Notes: generated from the sequence alone by a model not told the origin. A stretch of DNA of 10,596 nucleotides from an uncultured Cyanobium sp. (GCA_937919075.1 CALFOF010000173.1:1-10596); one strand, 5' to 3'. Positions 1-6,647 are shown, counted from the first letter of the stretch. Numbers and translations are program-made.

Positions 1-67
1 GCACGCTGAACAGGCTTATCGCGCTGTGCTCAGCCAGGGAAACCTTCCGTTCCTGCCATCTGGCTGA

Positions 68-580
68 TCAAGCCCGCTTTGTGCCCTCCCACGCTTCGGC
101 GACCAGCTGCGGTGAAACGGCCAGATGCTCAAGCAGCAGCAACAGCAACCGTTCGCTGCGGGAGGCGTCGGCGGGGTTGAAGGCGGCTGGTGCGGCCGGC
201 ACTGGGCCGGTGGGTTCGGTGGGTTCGGAAGGTTCGGTGGCTTCGCTGGGAGCCTGAGCGGGAAACAGCGCGCTCGCCACAAAGGCGATCAGTGGCTCAC
301 GCCGCAGCTTTGACCAGCCCTTGAGCTTGTGCTGGCGGCAGAGGGCTTGCAGCTCTTCTTTGCTGAGCGCCTCCAGGTTCACGGCTGCTGGAGGCAGCAG
401 CTCACGGCTTTCCTCCAGCAACTGGTGTTCGCGCAGCGCCAGGCGTTCGTGCTGCCGGCCCAGATGTTCATCGAGGCCGCGCATATGGCTGCCGAGCAGT
501 GAGCCGAGCGCCTGAAGATCGGAGGCAAGGCCATCGCTGATCGGCGTGCTTGAACGCCTTGAATCAGCGTGGCTCGTCAT
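68..580 (-). CDS. Conserved-type hypothetical protein with a Rho-N/SAP-like helical motif
   Basis: Encodes about 170 residues from the ATG at 580 (MTSHADS...); an in-frame ATG at 619 would add 13 residues. I chose 580 because it overlaps the upstream gene by 17 bp rather than 56 bp, but a GGAG about 8 bases before the 619 ATG keeps that start possible. The N-terminal half is predicted helical and charged. Residues about 71-105 (LSKEELQALCRQHKLKG then WSKLRREPL) resemble the helix-loop-helix of Rho N-terminal or SAP domains, which bind nucleic acid or mediate contacts. A low-complexity Pro/Glu/Thr/Ala linker follows (TEPSEPTEPTG), then a Leu-rich C-terminal helix. No catalytic motif or signal peptide is seen. 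It is second in a pair with the coiled-coil gene upstream and is probably co-transcribed with it. The function is unknown, and the nucleic-acid-binding idea is inference from motif resemblance only. Confidence 0.72.
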   Translation of the reverse strand: MTSHADSRRSSTPISDGLASDLQALGSLLGSHMRGLDEHLGRQHERLALREHQLLEESRELLPPAAVNLEALSKEELQALCRQHKLKGWSKLRREPLIAFVASALFPAQAPSEATEPSEPTEPTGPVPAAPAAFNPADASRSERLLLLLLEHLAVSPQLVAEAWEGTKRA

Positions 581-1106
581 GGTTGTTCTCTGGTTCGTCT
601 TCGAAGAAATCGACGGCATCAGCCCGCTCCAGCAGGTTTTCCACGGCGCGCTTGAGATCCTGCATCGATTGCTTGGTGGGCACGCCGATATGGCGATCCT
701 GCTGATCCACCGCTTCTTTCACATCGGCCAGATTGGCGAGCGCCTGCTCGATCTGCTGCACCTGAAGCAGGCGGTTCTTGAAGCGCGGCATCAATTCGGC
801 CAGCTGGCTGGCTTCCTGCTCCGCGCGGTCGCGATAGGCCAGCAACTCCAGCCGCTCCTGCTCCACCGCCGCCAGCTCCTGCTGCAGGGCCTCAATCTTC
901 TTGCGGGCCTTGGTGACCAGCCCCTGCTGAGCGCCGGCGCGGCGGTTGGCGGATTTCAGCGCCTCCCGCATGTCTTTGTAGAAGTTACGCAGATCCGCAA
1001 AGTGGATCAGCTTGTGCACCAGCGGGAAACGCGAAGCGGCGGTCCTGCTGATGTCGGCGGGCTGAGCAATGGCTGCTGCGTTGCGGCTTCGGCCTGCCGT
1101 GGCCAT
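564..1106 (-). CDS. Coiled-coil hypothetical protein
   Basis: Encodes 180 residues from the ATG at 1106 (MATAGRS...). A TTG at 1121 would add five residues and is less likely. After a short Ala-rich N-terminus comes a small hydrophobic/aromatic stretch (FPLVHKLIHFADLRNFY), then a long Glu/Gln/Lys/Arg/Leu-rich region, about residues 47-140 (for example KKIEALQQELAAVEQERLEL), which looks like a continuous coiled coil. The C-terminus is acidic (DFFEDEPENNHDEP). No enzyme motif, membrane segment or signal peptide is visible, so it is likely cytoplasmic and oligomeric or a scaffold. Its 3' end overlaps the next minus-strand gene by 17 bp, indicating translational coupling. The gene diverges from the LysR-type gene, leaving about 180 bp for a shared regulatory region if the regulator starts at 1288. 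I do not recognise the family. Coding status is well supported; function is not. Confidence 0.75.
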   Translation of the reverse strand: MATAGRSRNAAAIAQPADISRTAASRFPLVHKLIHFADLRNFYKDMREALKSANRRAGAQQGLVTKARKKIEALQQELAAVEQERLELLAYRDRAEQEASQLAELMPRFKNRLLQVQQIEQALANLADVKEAVDQQDRHIGVPTKQSMQDLKRAVENLLERADAVDFFEDEPENNHDEPR

Positions 1107-1287
1107 AGGTGGCGGGTTCAAAACGTGAGATTAGAGCGGGATGTTGGTTGGTGGACTGCGCCTGCGTGGCTTTGCAGCCTTTGCCAATCCCCATCCAAGC
1201 CAGATCATGGCCAGCAAGGTTCACCACCACCTGCGGCGGTCTTTCGCAGGAAGATCCATTCGTGATCGACCACTTCCCCACACGCTG

Positions 1288-1956
1288 GTGTCCACCGCCG
1301 AACCAGCCCCTGTGGACAGCCCCAACCCCTCACCCGGCCGCTACGTGGTGCCGCAGGCGCTGCGGGATGTGGAACTGATCGACATGCTGGAGATCTGCGG
1401 CTCAGCCACCCGCGCCGCCGCCGCCGTGCTGCATCTCTCCCAGCCCACCGTGAGCCGCCGGTATCAGAGCATCGCCAGGGATCTGGACCTGTCGCGGCGC
1501 TCCAGCAAGGACCCGGGCCTGCGCTTTGGCGATGGCCCCTACCTGCGCCTGTTGCGCCAGGCGCTCAACAAGCACCGCTGGCAGGCCGGCCTGCTGCGGG
1601 TGGGTTGCCGGCGCGGCCTGGAGACGGCTCTGGCCGCCCGGCCCCAGCTGCAGGCGTTGGAGTTGAGCCACCACCCGCCCGTCAACTGGTGGGAGCTGGT
1701 GAAGCATCAGCTGCTCGATGGTCTCGTGCTCGACGACACGGCCGCTCCTGCGGGCTTCGACGGGCCCGCCGGCGATCCGGCGTGGGGCCCCTGCCCATCG
1801 GCGGTGGCGGTGGTTCTCGCCCTGCCGCATCGGCGGCCCCTGCGCTTGCTCTGCCGTCGCCACGCCCCGATCCTGTCGGTGGCGGAGCGGCTGCAGAACG
1901 CCGGCCCCTGGGTTGGCTCCGGTGTTGGCCGTTTCGCTGGCCGGGCGCTGCGCTGA
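1288..1956 (+). CDS. LysR-type HTH transcriptional regulator, short or C-terminally altered
   Basis: The frame contains a typical LysR N-terminal winged helix-turn-helix. A helix (LRDVELIDMLEICGSATRAA) leads to the recognition segment LHLSQPTVSRRYQSIARDL, about residues 26-68 from this start. The frame is open from ATG 1141 (271 residues). I prefer GTG 1288 (222 residues) because third codon positions before 1288 are not G/C-rich, whereas they are strongly so afterwards, and because 1141 leaves only 34 bp to the divergent gene at 1106. LysR proteins are usually near 300 residues with an effector domain of about 200; here only about 150 residues follow the HTH, and codon bias fades after about 1915. 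The C-terminus is therefore truncated or lies in another frame; I could not identify the continuation. LysR regulators often control a divergent neighbour, so the coiled-coil pair is a possible target, but no operator was identified. Confidence 0.68.
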   Translation: MSTAEPAPVDSPNPSPGRYVVPQALRDVELIDMLEICGSATRAAAAVLHLSQPTVSRRYQSIARDLDLSRRSSKDPGLRFGDGPYLRLLRQALNKHRWQAGLLRVGCRRGLETALAARPQLQALELSHHPPVNWWELVKHQLLDGLVLDDTAAPAGFDGPAGDPAWGPCPSAVAVVLALPHRRPLRLLCRRHAPILSVAERLQNAGPWVGSGVGRFAGRALR

Positions 1957-2029
1957 GCTTGATCTCGCTGGGCAGGCAACGAACCGCGCTCCACCTCCCA
2001 GCGGCCCGATCGGGCGCAGCGTCCGGACC

Positions 2030-2051
2030 AGCTGGAGCTCAGCTGGAGCTC
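2030..2051. repeat. 11-bp perfect tandem duplication
   Basis: AGCTGGAGCTC occurs twice back to back. It lies in the 237-bp stretch (1957-2193) between the LysR-type gene and the broken gene, where no other feature was found. It could be an operator or a simple slippage duplication. No function is claimed. Confidence 0.5.
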
Positions 2052-2193
2052 TTCAAGCCGGCAATCCTCTCTCCGCAGCCTTTGTCACCTTCGGATCAGT
2101 TCTTGTTTGCTTGGGAGATGGCACCACAACCAACGTTGCGTTGCCGTTTGTTGATCGCGAGGTGAAGACTCGATTGTTCAGTTCCAGAAAGGG

Positions 2194-2883
2194 GTGTCGC
2201 CACTGACGGACTCTTCGCCAGCAACAACCTCACCACCGGAGCCGCGCTTCCTGCGCCCCTGCCCCTCCCTCCCCGCAACGTCGCTCTTCCGTCTGATGGG
2301 CGCCGATGCCGAGGAAGATTTCAACGCCACCCCCTCCGACCCCCCAGAACCGCTTCCAGCCGGTCGGTGGGCAGCGGCCGATCCGCAGCTGGACCCCACT
2401 ACGGCTACCCAGTCCGCGCCGGCGCTTCTTCCGCCATGCCGTGGCATGGGTGGCATTTCGATGCCGTCGATGACAACAGCCACGAGCGCGACTTCAAAGC
2501 GGTGTGGCGGATCGAAGCCAAGGCCTTCACCCCAGCTGCATCGGCTGGACCCGGCTCGCCCCCCCCCGCCCATCCCGGCAGCCTGGCGGTGCTGCGAGCA
2601 ACGGCAGTGAGGGCTGGAAGTGGATGTCCACCGGCACCCCCCCTGCCAGTGATGGGGACATCACCGAGCACCGGCGCGAGCGGATCCGCACCAACGCGCG
2701 CGGCTGGGCCGAGTTCCGCTGTCCGCCGGCTTCGCTCACGGTGCGGGTGGAATCGAACGCCTGATCCTGCTGGTGCTGGTGCCGATGGGCGGGCCGCTGC
2801 TGCCTGCCCCGGTGCCGCCAGAACCCGGCGCCCCCAGCCGCAGGGCCCCGGGATTCAGCCCAGCAGGCTGGCTTCGACGGTGA
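2194..2883 (+). pseudogene. Unrecognised protein gene interrupted by three one-base frameshifts
   Basis: No single frame is open through this stretch, but plausible protein sequence continues from frame to frame. The frame starting at GTG 2194 (alternative ATG 2296) runs to RWAAADPQLDP. Adding one C to the run at 2394-2397 continues as HYGYPVRAG, MPWHGWHFDAVDDNS and DFKAVWRIEAKAF. Adding one C to the nine-C run at 2559-2567 continues as GSEGWKWMSTGTPPASDGD and RERIRTNARGWAEF. Adding one C near 2716-2717 continues as PLSAGFAHGAGGIERLILLV, followed by LVPMGGPLLPAPVPPEPGAP, ending with TGA at 2881. The reconstruction is about 230 residues, Trp/Pro-rich, with one short hydrophobic segment near the C-terminus. 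The last part overlaps the convergent synthase gene by 29 bp, so the true end may be earlier. I do not recognise the family. It is either a genuine pseudogene or an intact gene with sequence errors; all three breaks have the same sign. Confidence 0.55.
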
Positions 2884-3952
2884 GGCCGGGCCCGAAGGCC
2901 AGGGCCACCCAGGGCCGCGGAGCGTTGCTTTGGCGCAGCCGCTCGAGGATGAACAGGATCGTGGCCGACGACATGTTGCCGAACTGACGCAGCACAGCGG
3001 CCGACGGCGCGATCTGGCTGGGCTCCAGCTCCACCGCCGTAGCGACCGCCGCCAGGATGCGCGGCCCGCCGGGGTGCAGGGCCCAGGATCCGATCCCGGG
3101 CAGGCCTTCCCCCCGGGCGCTGAGCCAGCGCTCCAGCCAGGGGCGCAGGTGGGCGGCCACGGCCGCCGGCACCTTGGCGGAGAGGGTCATCTCGAAGCCG
3201 TGATCGGCGATCGTCCACGACATCAGATCGCTGCTGCCCGGAATCAGCGTGGAGCCGGAGGCCAGCACCTGCAGCGGGGGGGCGTCAGCGGCGGCCCCTG
3301 CCGCTCCGGCAGCGCCCGTGGCCACCAGCGCGCCGGCCCCGTCGGCGAAGAGGGCGTTGGCCACCACCTTCTCCGCATCCCAGCCGTAGTGCATGTGCAG
3401 GCTGCAGAGCTCCACGGCGCAGAGCAGCACGCAGGCGTTTGGATCGGCTTCCACGAAGGCCCGCGCCACCCGCAGACCATTCAGCGCGCCGTGGCAACCC
3501 ATGAAGCCCACATGGGTACGTTCCACATCGGGATCAAGGGGCAGTTGGGCCATCAGGGCCAGATCGAAGCCCGGCGCCTGGAACCCCGTGCAGCTCACCG
3601 TGATCAGGTGGGTGATGCGCTCCGGCGCCAGGCCGGCATCCGCCAGGGCCCGGTGCGCTGCCTGCAGTGCCAGGGGTTCGGCATGGGTTTCGAAAGCCCG
3701 GATCCGCGCGCCGGTGGAGGGGCTGTTCTCGCCATAGAAGGGCATGCGGCCATCGATGCCGGCCTCGTGATCGGCCGACTCCAGCAGCACGCTATGGCGG
3801 AGGTTCACCCCGGAGCGGCGCTGGATGCGCGCCAGCAGGGCTGCCCGCTCCGGGGTGGAGGCGGAGATGCGCGCGGCCATCGCCGCCGATTCCACCGGGC
3901 TGATCCGGTGGCAGGGAACGGCCGTGCCAATGCCGAGGATCGTCAGGGGCAT
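2855..3952 (-). CDS. Type III polyketide synthase (chalcone/stilbene/alkylresorcinol synthase family)
   Basis: Encodes 365 residues from the ATG at 3952 (MPLTILGIGTAVP...), close to the usual 350-390. The frame is open further upstream, but that part lies over the oxidoreductase gene. The family condenses an acyl-CoA or acyl-ACP starter with malonyl-CoA units using one active site and no carrier protein. The catalytic triad is complete: C153 in VGFMGCHGALNGLR, H293 in SWALHPGGPRIL and N326 in RQFGNMSSATILF, matching Cys164/His303/Asn336 of plant chalcone synthase in order and spacing. GFEMTLSAKVP is typical of bacterial members. It is the last gene of a three-gene operon and overlaps the oxidoreductase by 10 bp. 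Bacterial homologues beside oxidoreductase and methyltransferase genes often make alkylresorcinols or alkylpyrones, so an aromatic lipid is more likely than a flavonoid. The starter and ring type cannot be told from sequence. No terminator was seen after it. Confidence 0.93.
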   Translation of the reverse strand: MPLTILGIGTAVPCHRISPVESAAMAARISASTPERAALLARIQRRSGVNLRHSVLLESADHEAGIDGRMPFYGENSPSTGARIRAFETHAEPLALQAAHRALADAGLAPERITHLITVSCTGFQAPGFDLALMAQLPLDPDVERTHVGFMGCHGALNGLRVARAFVEADPNACVLLCAVELCSLHMHYGWDAEKVVANALFADGAGALVATGAAGAAGAAADAPPLQVLASGSTLIPGSSDLMSWTIADHGFEMTLSAKVPAAVAAHLRPWLERWLSARGEGLPGIGSWALHPGGPRILAAVATAVELEPSQIAPSAAVLRQFGNMSSATILFILERLRQSNAPRPWVALAFGPGLTVEASLLG

Positions 3953-5079
3953 CGCAGCAGCCGTTGCGGCAGGGAAGGCAGATGGGACGCTGCCCAGAAC
4001 AGGCCCCGGCTGCTGGTGGGATGGCGCAGCGCCAGGGCCAGGCCGCGGCAGAGCAGCTGCCGGCGGCCGATCCGTTGCCGGTGCAGCTGGCGCCACCGGC
4101 GCTCGATCGCCGGCTGCCAGCTGCCGGTGCCCTCCATCACCAGTGGCGTGGCGGCGGTGGCGGCGGCGAGGGCCCAGCCCATGCCTTCTCCGGTGAAGGG
4201 CTCCACGTAGCCGGCAGCATCGCCGAGCACCAGGAAGCGATGGCCCGCCAGCGGGGTGGTGCGGCGGCTGAGGGCCGGCGTGCTTTGCCAATCGGCCTCC
4301 GCCAGCTCGGGGATGGCCGGAAAACCCGCCTCGGCCAGCACCTGTCCGGCTGCCGCCGCAGCACCCCCGCATTCCTGCAGCAGGGCGCGATCGAAGGCCG
4401 CCGCCAGGTTGAGGCTGCCGTCTTCCACCTGCACCAGGCCCACGTATCCCTGCCGGCCCACCGCCATATGAATGGTGCCCTCCTGCCAGTGGCTGTGCGC
4501 ACCCGCCAGCACGCAGCCGGCCCCCAGCCGGGAGCGGGGGCTGATGCGGGTGCGGGCGGAGGGCTCCTGCTCCAGGCTGCGGTTGGCGAGCCCCGCCGCC
4601 ACCAGCACCACGGCCGCCTGCACCAGCTCCTGCTGCTGTCCCTGGCGCAGGCAGACACTGCGGGTGCGGGCGCAGGTGTGGGGCGCAGCGGCGTCCAGCT
4701 GCGCTGTGGTGAGCGGGCGGAACACAGCGCCGGCGCTGACGGCCGCCTCCACCAGCGCCTGATCGAAGCGGCTGCGGGAGAGGGCCCGCCCCGGCGGCAG
4801 GGCGCAGGTGGTTTCCCGGCCGCCCAGGCCGAGCCGCAGCCGCCGCAACGGCCGCCCGCCCAGGCTTTCGAGCAGGTGGCCCTGGCCCACGGCGGCGAGG
4901 GCCGCCTGGGCCTGGGCGTTGAAGCAAGAGCCGCACACTTTCCAGCGCGGAAAGCTGCGCTTCTCCACCAGCAGCACCTTTAGGCCGCGGCGGGCCAGAT
5001 CCAGGCTGGCCAGGGCACCGGCAGGGCCGGCGCCGATCACCAGCACGTCCCACGGCTCGCCGTGCTGCAGATCAACCAC
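3943..5079 (-). CDS. FAD-dependent oxidoreductase, geranylgeranyl-reductase-like family
   Basis: Encodes 378 residues. The N-terminal Rossmann dinucleotide site is VLVIGAGPAGALASLDLA (GxGxxG at residues 16-21), ending with the acidic E39 of LLVEK that should bind ribose. K47-VCGSCFN-54 matches the conserved Cys-Gly segment of the geranylgeranyl-reductase/PHBH superfamily. The second FAD site is FLVLGDAAGYVEPFTGEGMG, about residues 282-301. The C-terminal 70 residues are basic and helical. Members reduce isoprenoid double bonds or hydroxylate aromatic rings. Here, between a methyltransferase and a type III synthase, the likely role is oxidising or reducing the polyketide product; the SrsC flavoprotein of Streptomyces griseus is a functional comparison, not a demonstrated orthologue. 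The start is GTG at 5079, overlapping the methyltransferase stop by 8 bp; the 3' end overlaps the synthase by 10 bp. This supports a translationally coupled unit. The family call is firm and the substrate is unknown. Confidence 0.9.
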   Translation of the reverse strand: MVDLQHGEPWDVLVIGAGPAGALASLDLARRGLKVLLVEKRSFPRWKVCGSCFNAQAQAALAAVGQGHLLESLGGRPLRRLRLGLGGRETTCALPPGRALSRSRFDQALVEAAVSAGAVFRPLTTAQLDAAAPHTCARTRSVCLRQGQQQELVQAAVVLVAAGLANRSLEQEPSARTRISPRSRLGAGCVLAGAHSHWQEGTIHMAVGRQGYVGLVQVEDGSLNLAAAFDRALLQECGGAAAAAGQVLAEAGFPAIPELAEADWQSTPALSRRTTPLAGHRFLVLGDAAGYVEPFTGEGMGWALAAATAATPLVMEGTGSWQPAIERRWRQLHRQRIGRRQLLCRGLALALRHPTSSRGLFWAASHLPSLPQRLLRCP

Positions 5080-5812
5080 GGGACCAGCTCAGCAGGTAAC
5101 GCTCCGGCCAGCAGCGCTGGATCCTGGCGCCGGCCAGCCCGGCCCGGTCCGCCATGGCCGCCACCTCAGCGAGCTGGAAGGCCCCTTGCACCGATAGCGG
5201 CCCATCGGTATGGACGATCCAGGAGCGGCTGAGCAGCCGGGTGCCGGCCCAGGCCAGGGCGTAACCGAGCGGGCTGCGGATCAGGTCGTTGACGAGCACG
5301 AGGTGGCGGGCCCGGCGGGCCATCAGGGCCAGCACCACCTCGGCGTCATGGTCGCCCAGGTGGTGCAGGAACAGGGAGGTGACCACCACGTCATAGCCAG
5401 CGGGCGCGGCTCCGTCCGGGCCGAAGGGCAAGGGATCCACCAGGGCATCGGCCTGGAAGAAGCGCGCCGTGGCGCCGCGGCGTTCGGCATTGGTGCGGGC
5501 GATCGCCACAGCGCTGGCGCTGATGTCACAGCCCTCCACGATCAGCGGAACGTTGCTGCGCCCCGCCAGCAGGGCCAGATCGATCACGGTGTCGCCGCCG
5601 CCGCAGGCCAGGTCGAGCACCCGCAGCGGCTGGCCTGGCTGACGTGACGCCAGCGCCTGGATCGGCGCGAACAGACCGGCGGAGCAACGGCTCAGGGCAT
5701 TGATGCGCCGCAGCCCCGCCAGGGCCTGGGCGTGGTCGCCGGGATCGATCCCCGGCTGATCCATCACTTCAGGAATCCGTTCCCTGCGGCGCAGGGAGTT
5801 CAGGCTTGGCAT
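5072..5812 (-). CDS. Class I SAM-dependent methyltransferase
   Basis: Encodes 246 residues from the ATG at 5812 (MPSLNSLRRRERIPEVMDQ...). A GTG at 5842 would add ten residues, and no strong Shine-Dalgarno sequence decides between them. Numbered from 5812, motif I is VLDLACGGGDT (residues 65-75), the acidic end of strand 2 is EGCDISASAVA (about 93-103), and motif II/III is YDVVVTSLFLHHL (140-152). Further on are LVLVNDLIRSPLGYALAW and LLSRSWIVHTDGPLSVQGAF, which I recall from methyltransferases encoded beside bacterial type III synthases. It lacks the membrane segments of ICMT-type enzymes, so it is soluble, unlike SrsB. It is the first gene of the operon; its stop overlaps the oxidoreductase start by 8 bp. 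It probably O- or C-methylates the aromatic product; this comes from context. A perfect HIP1 octamer lies inside it at 5499-5506. Confidence 0.9.
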   Translation of the reverse strand: MPSLNSLRRRERIPEVMDQPGIDPGDHAQALAGLRRINALSRCSAGLFAPIQALASRQPGQPLRVLDLACGGGDTVIDLALLAGRSNVPLIVEGCDISASAVAIARTNAERRGATARFFQADALVDPLPFGPDGAAPAGYDVVVTSLFLHHLGDHDAEVVLALMARRARHLVLVNDLIRSPLGYALAWAGTRLLSRSWIVHTDGPLSVQGAFQLAEVAAMADRAGLAGARIQRCWPERYLLSWSRG

Positions 5813-5926
5813 CGCCTCGGGTTGTCCTGACAGGGCATGCACGAATGATGGCGGCGCTGGGCGGGCAGGGGGGCACGGCTGGGGTTGGGCCTCACAGCGG
5901 CTGCCTTCGGGTGGTGGGCTTCGTTT

Positions 5927-6016
5927 GGCTCGCTGCCAGGCGGTTCAGGGCCAAGCGGTTCAATGCGCAGTGGCTCCACGGCAAGTAGCTCAGCGACAAG
6001 TGGTTCAGCGCCAAAA
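5927..6016. repeat. Six degenerate 15-bp tandem repeats
   Basis: Six consecutive 15-base units start at 5927, 5942, 5957, 5972, 5987 and 6002. The approximate consensus is GGTTCAGCGCCAAGT; examples are GGTTCAGGGCCAAGC, GGTTCAATGCGCAGT, GGCTCCACGGCAAGT and GGTTCAGCGCCAAAA. The phase is kept exactly, with only substitutions between units. The last unit runs into the A tract of the adjacent terminator. A 15-bp period equals five codons: read on the minus strand it gives an EPL-like pentad (VEPLR, IEPLG), but no convincing gene covers it. It lies between the methyltransferase start and the terminator of the hli unit. It may be decayed coding sequence or a slippage-grown intergenic repeat. Confidence 0.8.
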
Positions 6017-6049
6017 AAAACCTCTGCCCGAGCAATGCTCGCGCAGAGG
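6013..6049 (-). terminator. Rho-independent terminator of the hli unit
   Basis: A GC-rich hairpin has an outer 7-bp stem CCTCTGC/GCAGAGG (6021-6027 with 6043-6049), one C:C mismatch, an inner 5-bp stem CGAGC/GCTCG and a three-base loop (6034-6036). On the minus strand it is followed directly by eight T residues (6020 down to 6013). It lies 47 bases past the stop of the 60-residue gene, so it ends minus-strand transcription from hli and shields the polyketide operon from read-through. Confidence 0.9.
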
Positions 6050-6095
6050 TGCATGAACGTTGGCTGTGATGCACGCCGCCCTCAGGCTCAGACGC

Positions 6096-6278
6096 TCAGG
6101 GGCGCTTGATTCCTAGCGCTTGGGCGCCGTAATGCTCGCTGAACATCGCTTGGATCTGCCAGGCCTTCAAGAGCGTTTTGGAAACCTTGCGCAGGTCTTC
6201 CAGCTCCGTGCAGTTATCAATGGCGCGTGAATGGGCTTCTACGAAGAACTCTCTGCTGACCGAAAGGGATTGGCTCAT
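6096..6278 (-). CDS. Small 60-residue protein downstream of hli
   Basis: Encodes 60 residues from the ATG at 6278 (MSQSLSVSREFFVEAHSR...). The frame is open upstream to 6326, but that extension would meet the hli stop codon and looks non-coding. The protein is soluble and mostly helical. It contains EFFVEAHSRAIDNCTELEDL, then LRKVSKTLLKAWQIQAMFSE, and ends HYGAQALGIKRP. There is no signal peptide, membrane segment or metal site. It begins 44 bp after the hli stop on the same strand and is followed by a strong terminator, so the two form a bicistronic unit. Its size and charge recall small cyanobacterial photosystem or phycobilisome accessory proteins, but I do not recognise a named family and it does not match NblA. 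A stress or light role is inferred only from the company of hli. Confidence 0.75.
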   Translation of the reverse strand: MSQSLSVSREFFVEAHSRAIDNCTELEDLRKVSKTLLKAWQIQAMFSEHYGAQALGIKRP

Positions 6279-6322
6279 GGGAATAGCTGTTGGAGTGTGA
6301 GGAGCAAATCGCGGCAGTTGGC

Positions 6323-6613
6323 TCAACCGATGCCGAGCAGACCGCGGGTGAAGGCCTCGCCGCCCAGGGCGAATTCGGTGGCCAGCAGGGCAACGAAACC
6401 GAGCATGGCCATGCGGCCGTTGAGCTTCTCGGCGCGCTCATGGAAGCCCCAGCCGCTTTCGGCACTCACCACTTCCATGCGGGGCTCGGTGGCAAACGCA
6501 TTGAGGCGGCCGCCGTCTTCGGTGGTGACGGTGGCGCCGCGGATCGAGGCCCGGTCAAGGGCGGTGGTGGAGGTAGGGGTGAGGGCAGTGGCGGTGGCGG
6601 TGGCTTGGGCCAT
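6323..6613 (-). CDS. High-light-inducible protein (Hli/SCP, LHC-like)
   Basis: Encodes 96 residues from the ATG at 6613 ([15 protein letters not shown]...). The open frame reaches back to 6715, but that stretch is outside the conserved protein and holds the likely promoter. Residues 62-86 are the single chlorophyll-binding transmembrane helix with the diagnostic ExxNGRxAMxGF motif, seen as E62[20 protein letters not shown]62, N65 and R67 are the pigment-ligand and ion-pair residues. The 60-residue hydrophilic N-terminal part, containing [11 protein letters not shown] before the helix, would face the cytoplasm/stroma. Hli proteins sit in thylakoids, bind chlorophyll and carotenoid, and protect photosystem assembly intermediates under high light. 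At 96 residues it is longer than the minimal form of about 40-70. It heads a two-gene unit with the small protein downstream. The family call is secure; which Hli type it is cannot be told. Confidence 0.95.
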   Translation of the reverse strand: MAQATATATALTPTSTTALDRASIRGATVTTEDGGRLNAFATEPRMEVVSAESGWGFHERAEKLNGRMAMLGFVALLATEFALGGEAFTRGLLGIG

Positions 6614-6637
6614 GGGGTCTTTGCGGGTGATGAGAGA

Positions 6638-6647
6638 ACTGTAACAG
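6638..6647 (-). promoter_or_regulatory. Candidate extended -10 of the hli promoter
   Basis: On the minus strand the sequence TGTTACAGT lies about 25 bases before the hli start codon and resembles an extended -10 (TGnTATAAT). It coincides with a small inverted repeat, CTGT-A-ACAG (plus strand 6639-6647). No good -35 hexamer was seen, as expected for extended -10 or activator-dependent promoters. The call rests on position and resemblance only. Confidence 0.3.

Noticed and set aside
1..67. Gene downstream of the Rho-N-like protein on the minus strand
   Set aside because: An ATG at 59 reads only nine codons before a stop; nothing else in the 67 bases supports a gene.
1141..1287. Upstream start (ATG 1141 or ATG 1207) for the LysR-type gene
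   Set aside because: Third codon positions in this stretch lack the strong G/C bias of the rest of the gene, and 1141 would leave almost no promoter space before the divergent gene.
2930..4983. Long plus-strand open frames (426 and 339 residues) opposite the operon
   Set aside because: Low-complexity composition without recognisable motifs; antisense shadows of the high-GC synthase and oxidoreductase genes.
3953..5053. N-terminal extension of the synthase frame, giving a 732-residue open frame
   Set aside because: This part is a Gly/Ala/Pro/Arg-rich shadow of the oxidoreductase gene on the same strand in another frame; the conserved synthase begins at the ATG at 3952.
5927..6016. CRISPR array
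   Set aside because: Units are contiguous 15-mers with no spacers and there are no cas genes.
5800..6054. 84-residue minus-strand open frame covering the 15-bp repeats
   Set aside because: It starts inside the terminator hairpin, the pentads do not fit the A(D/N)LXX pentapeptide-repeat consensus, and it runs into the methyltransferase start region.
6096..6278. NblA phycobilisome-degradation protein
   Set aside because: The size fits, but the conserved NblA sequence pattern is absent.
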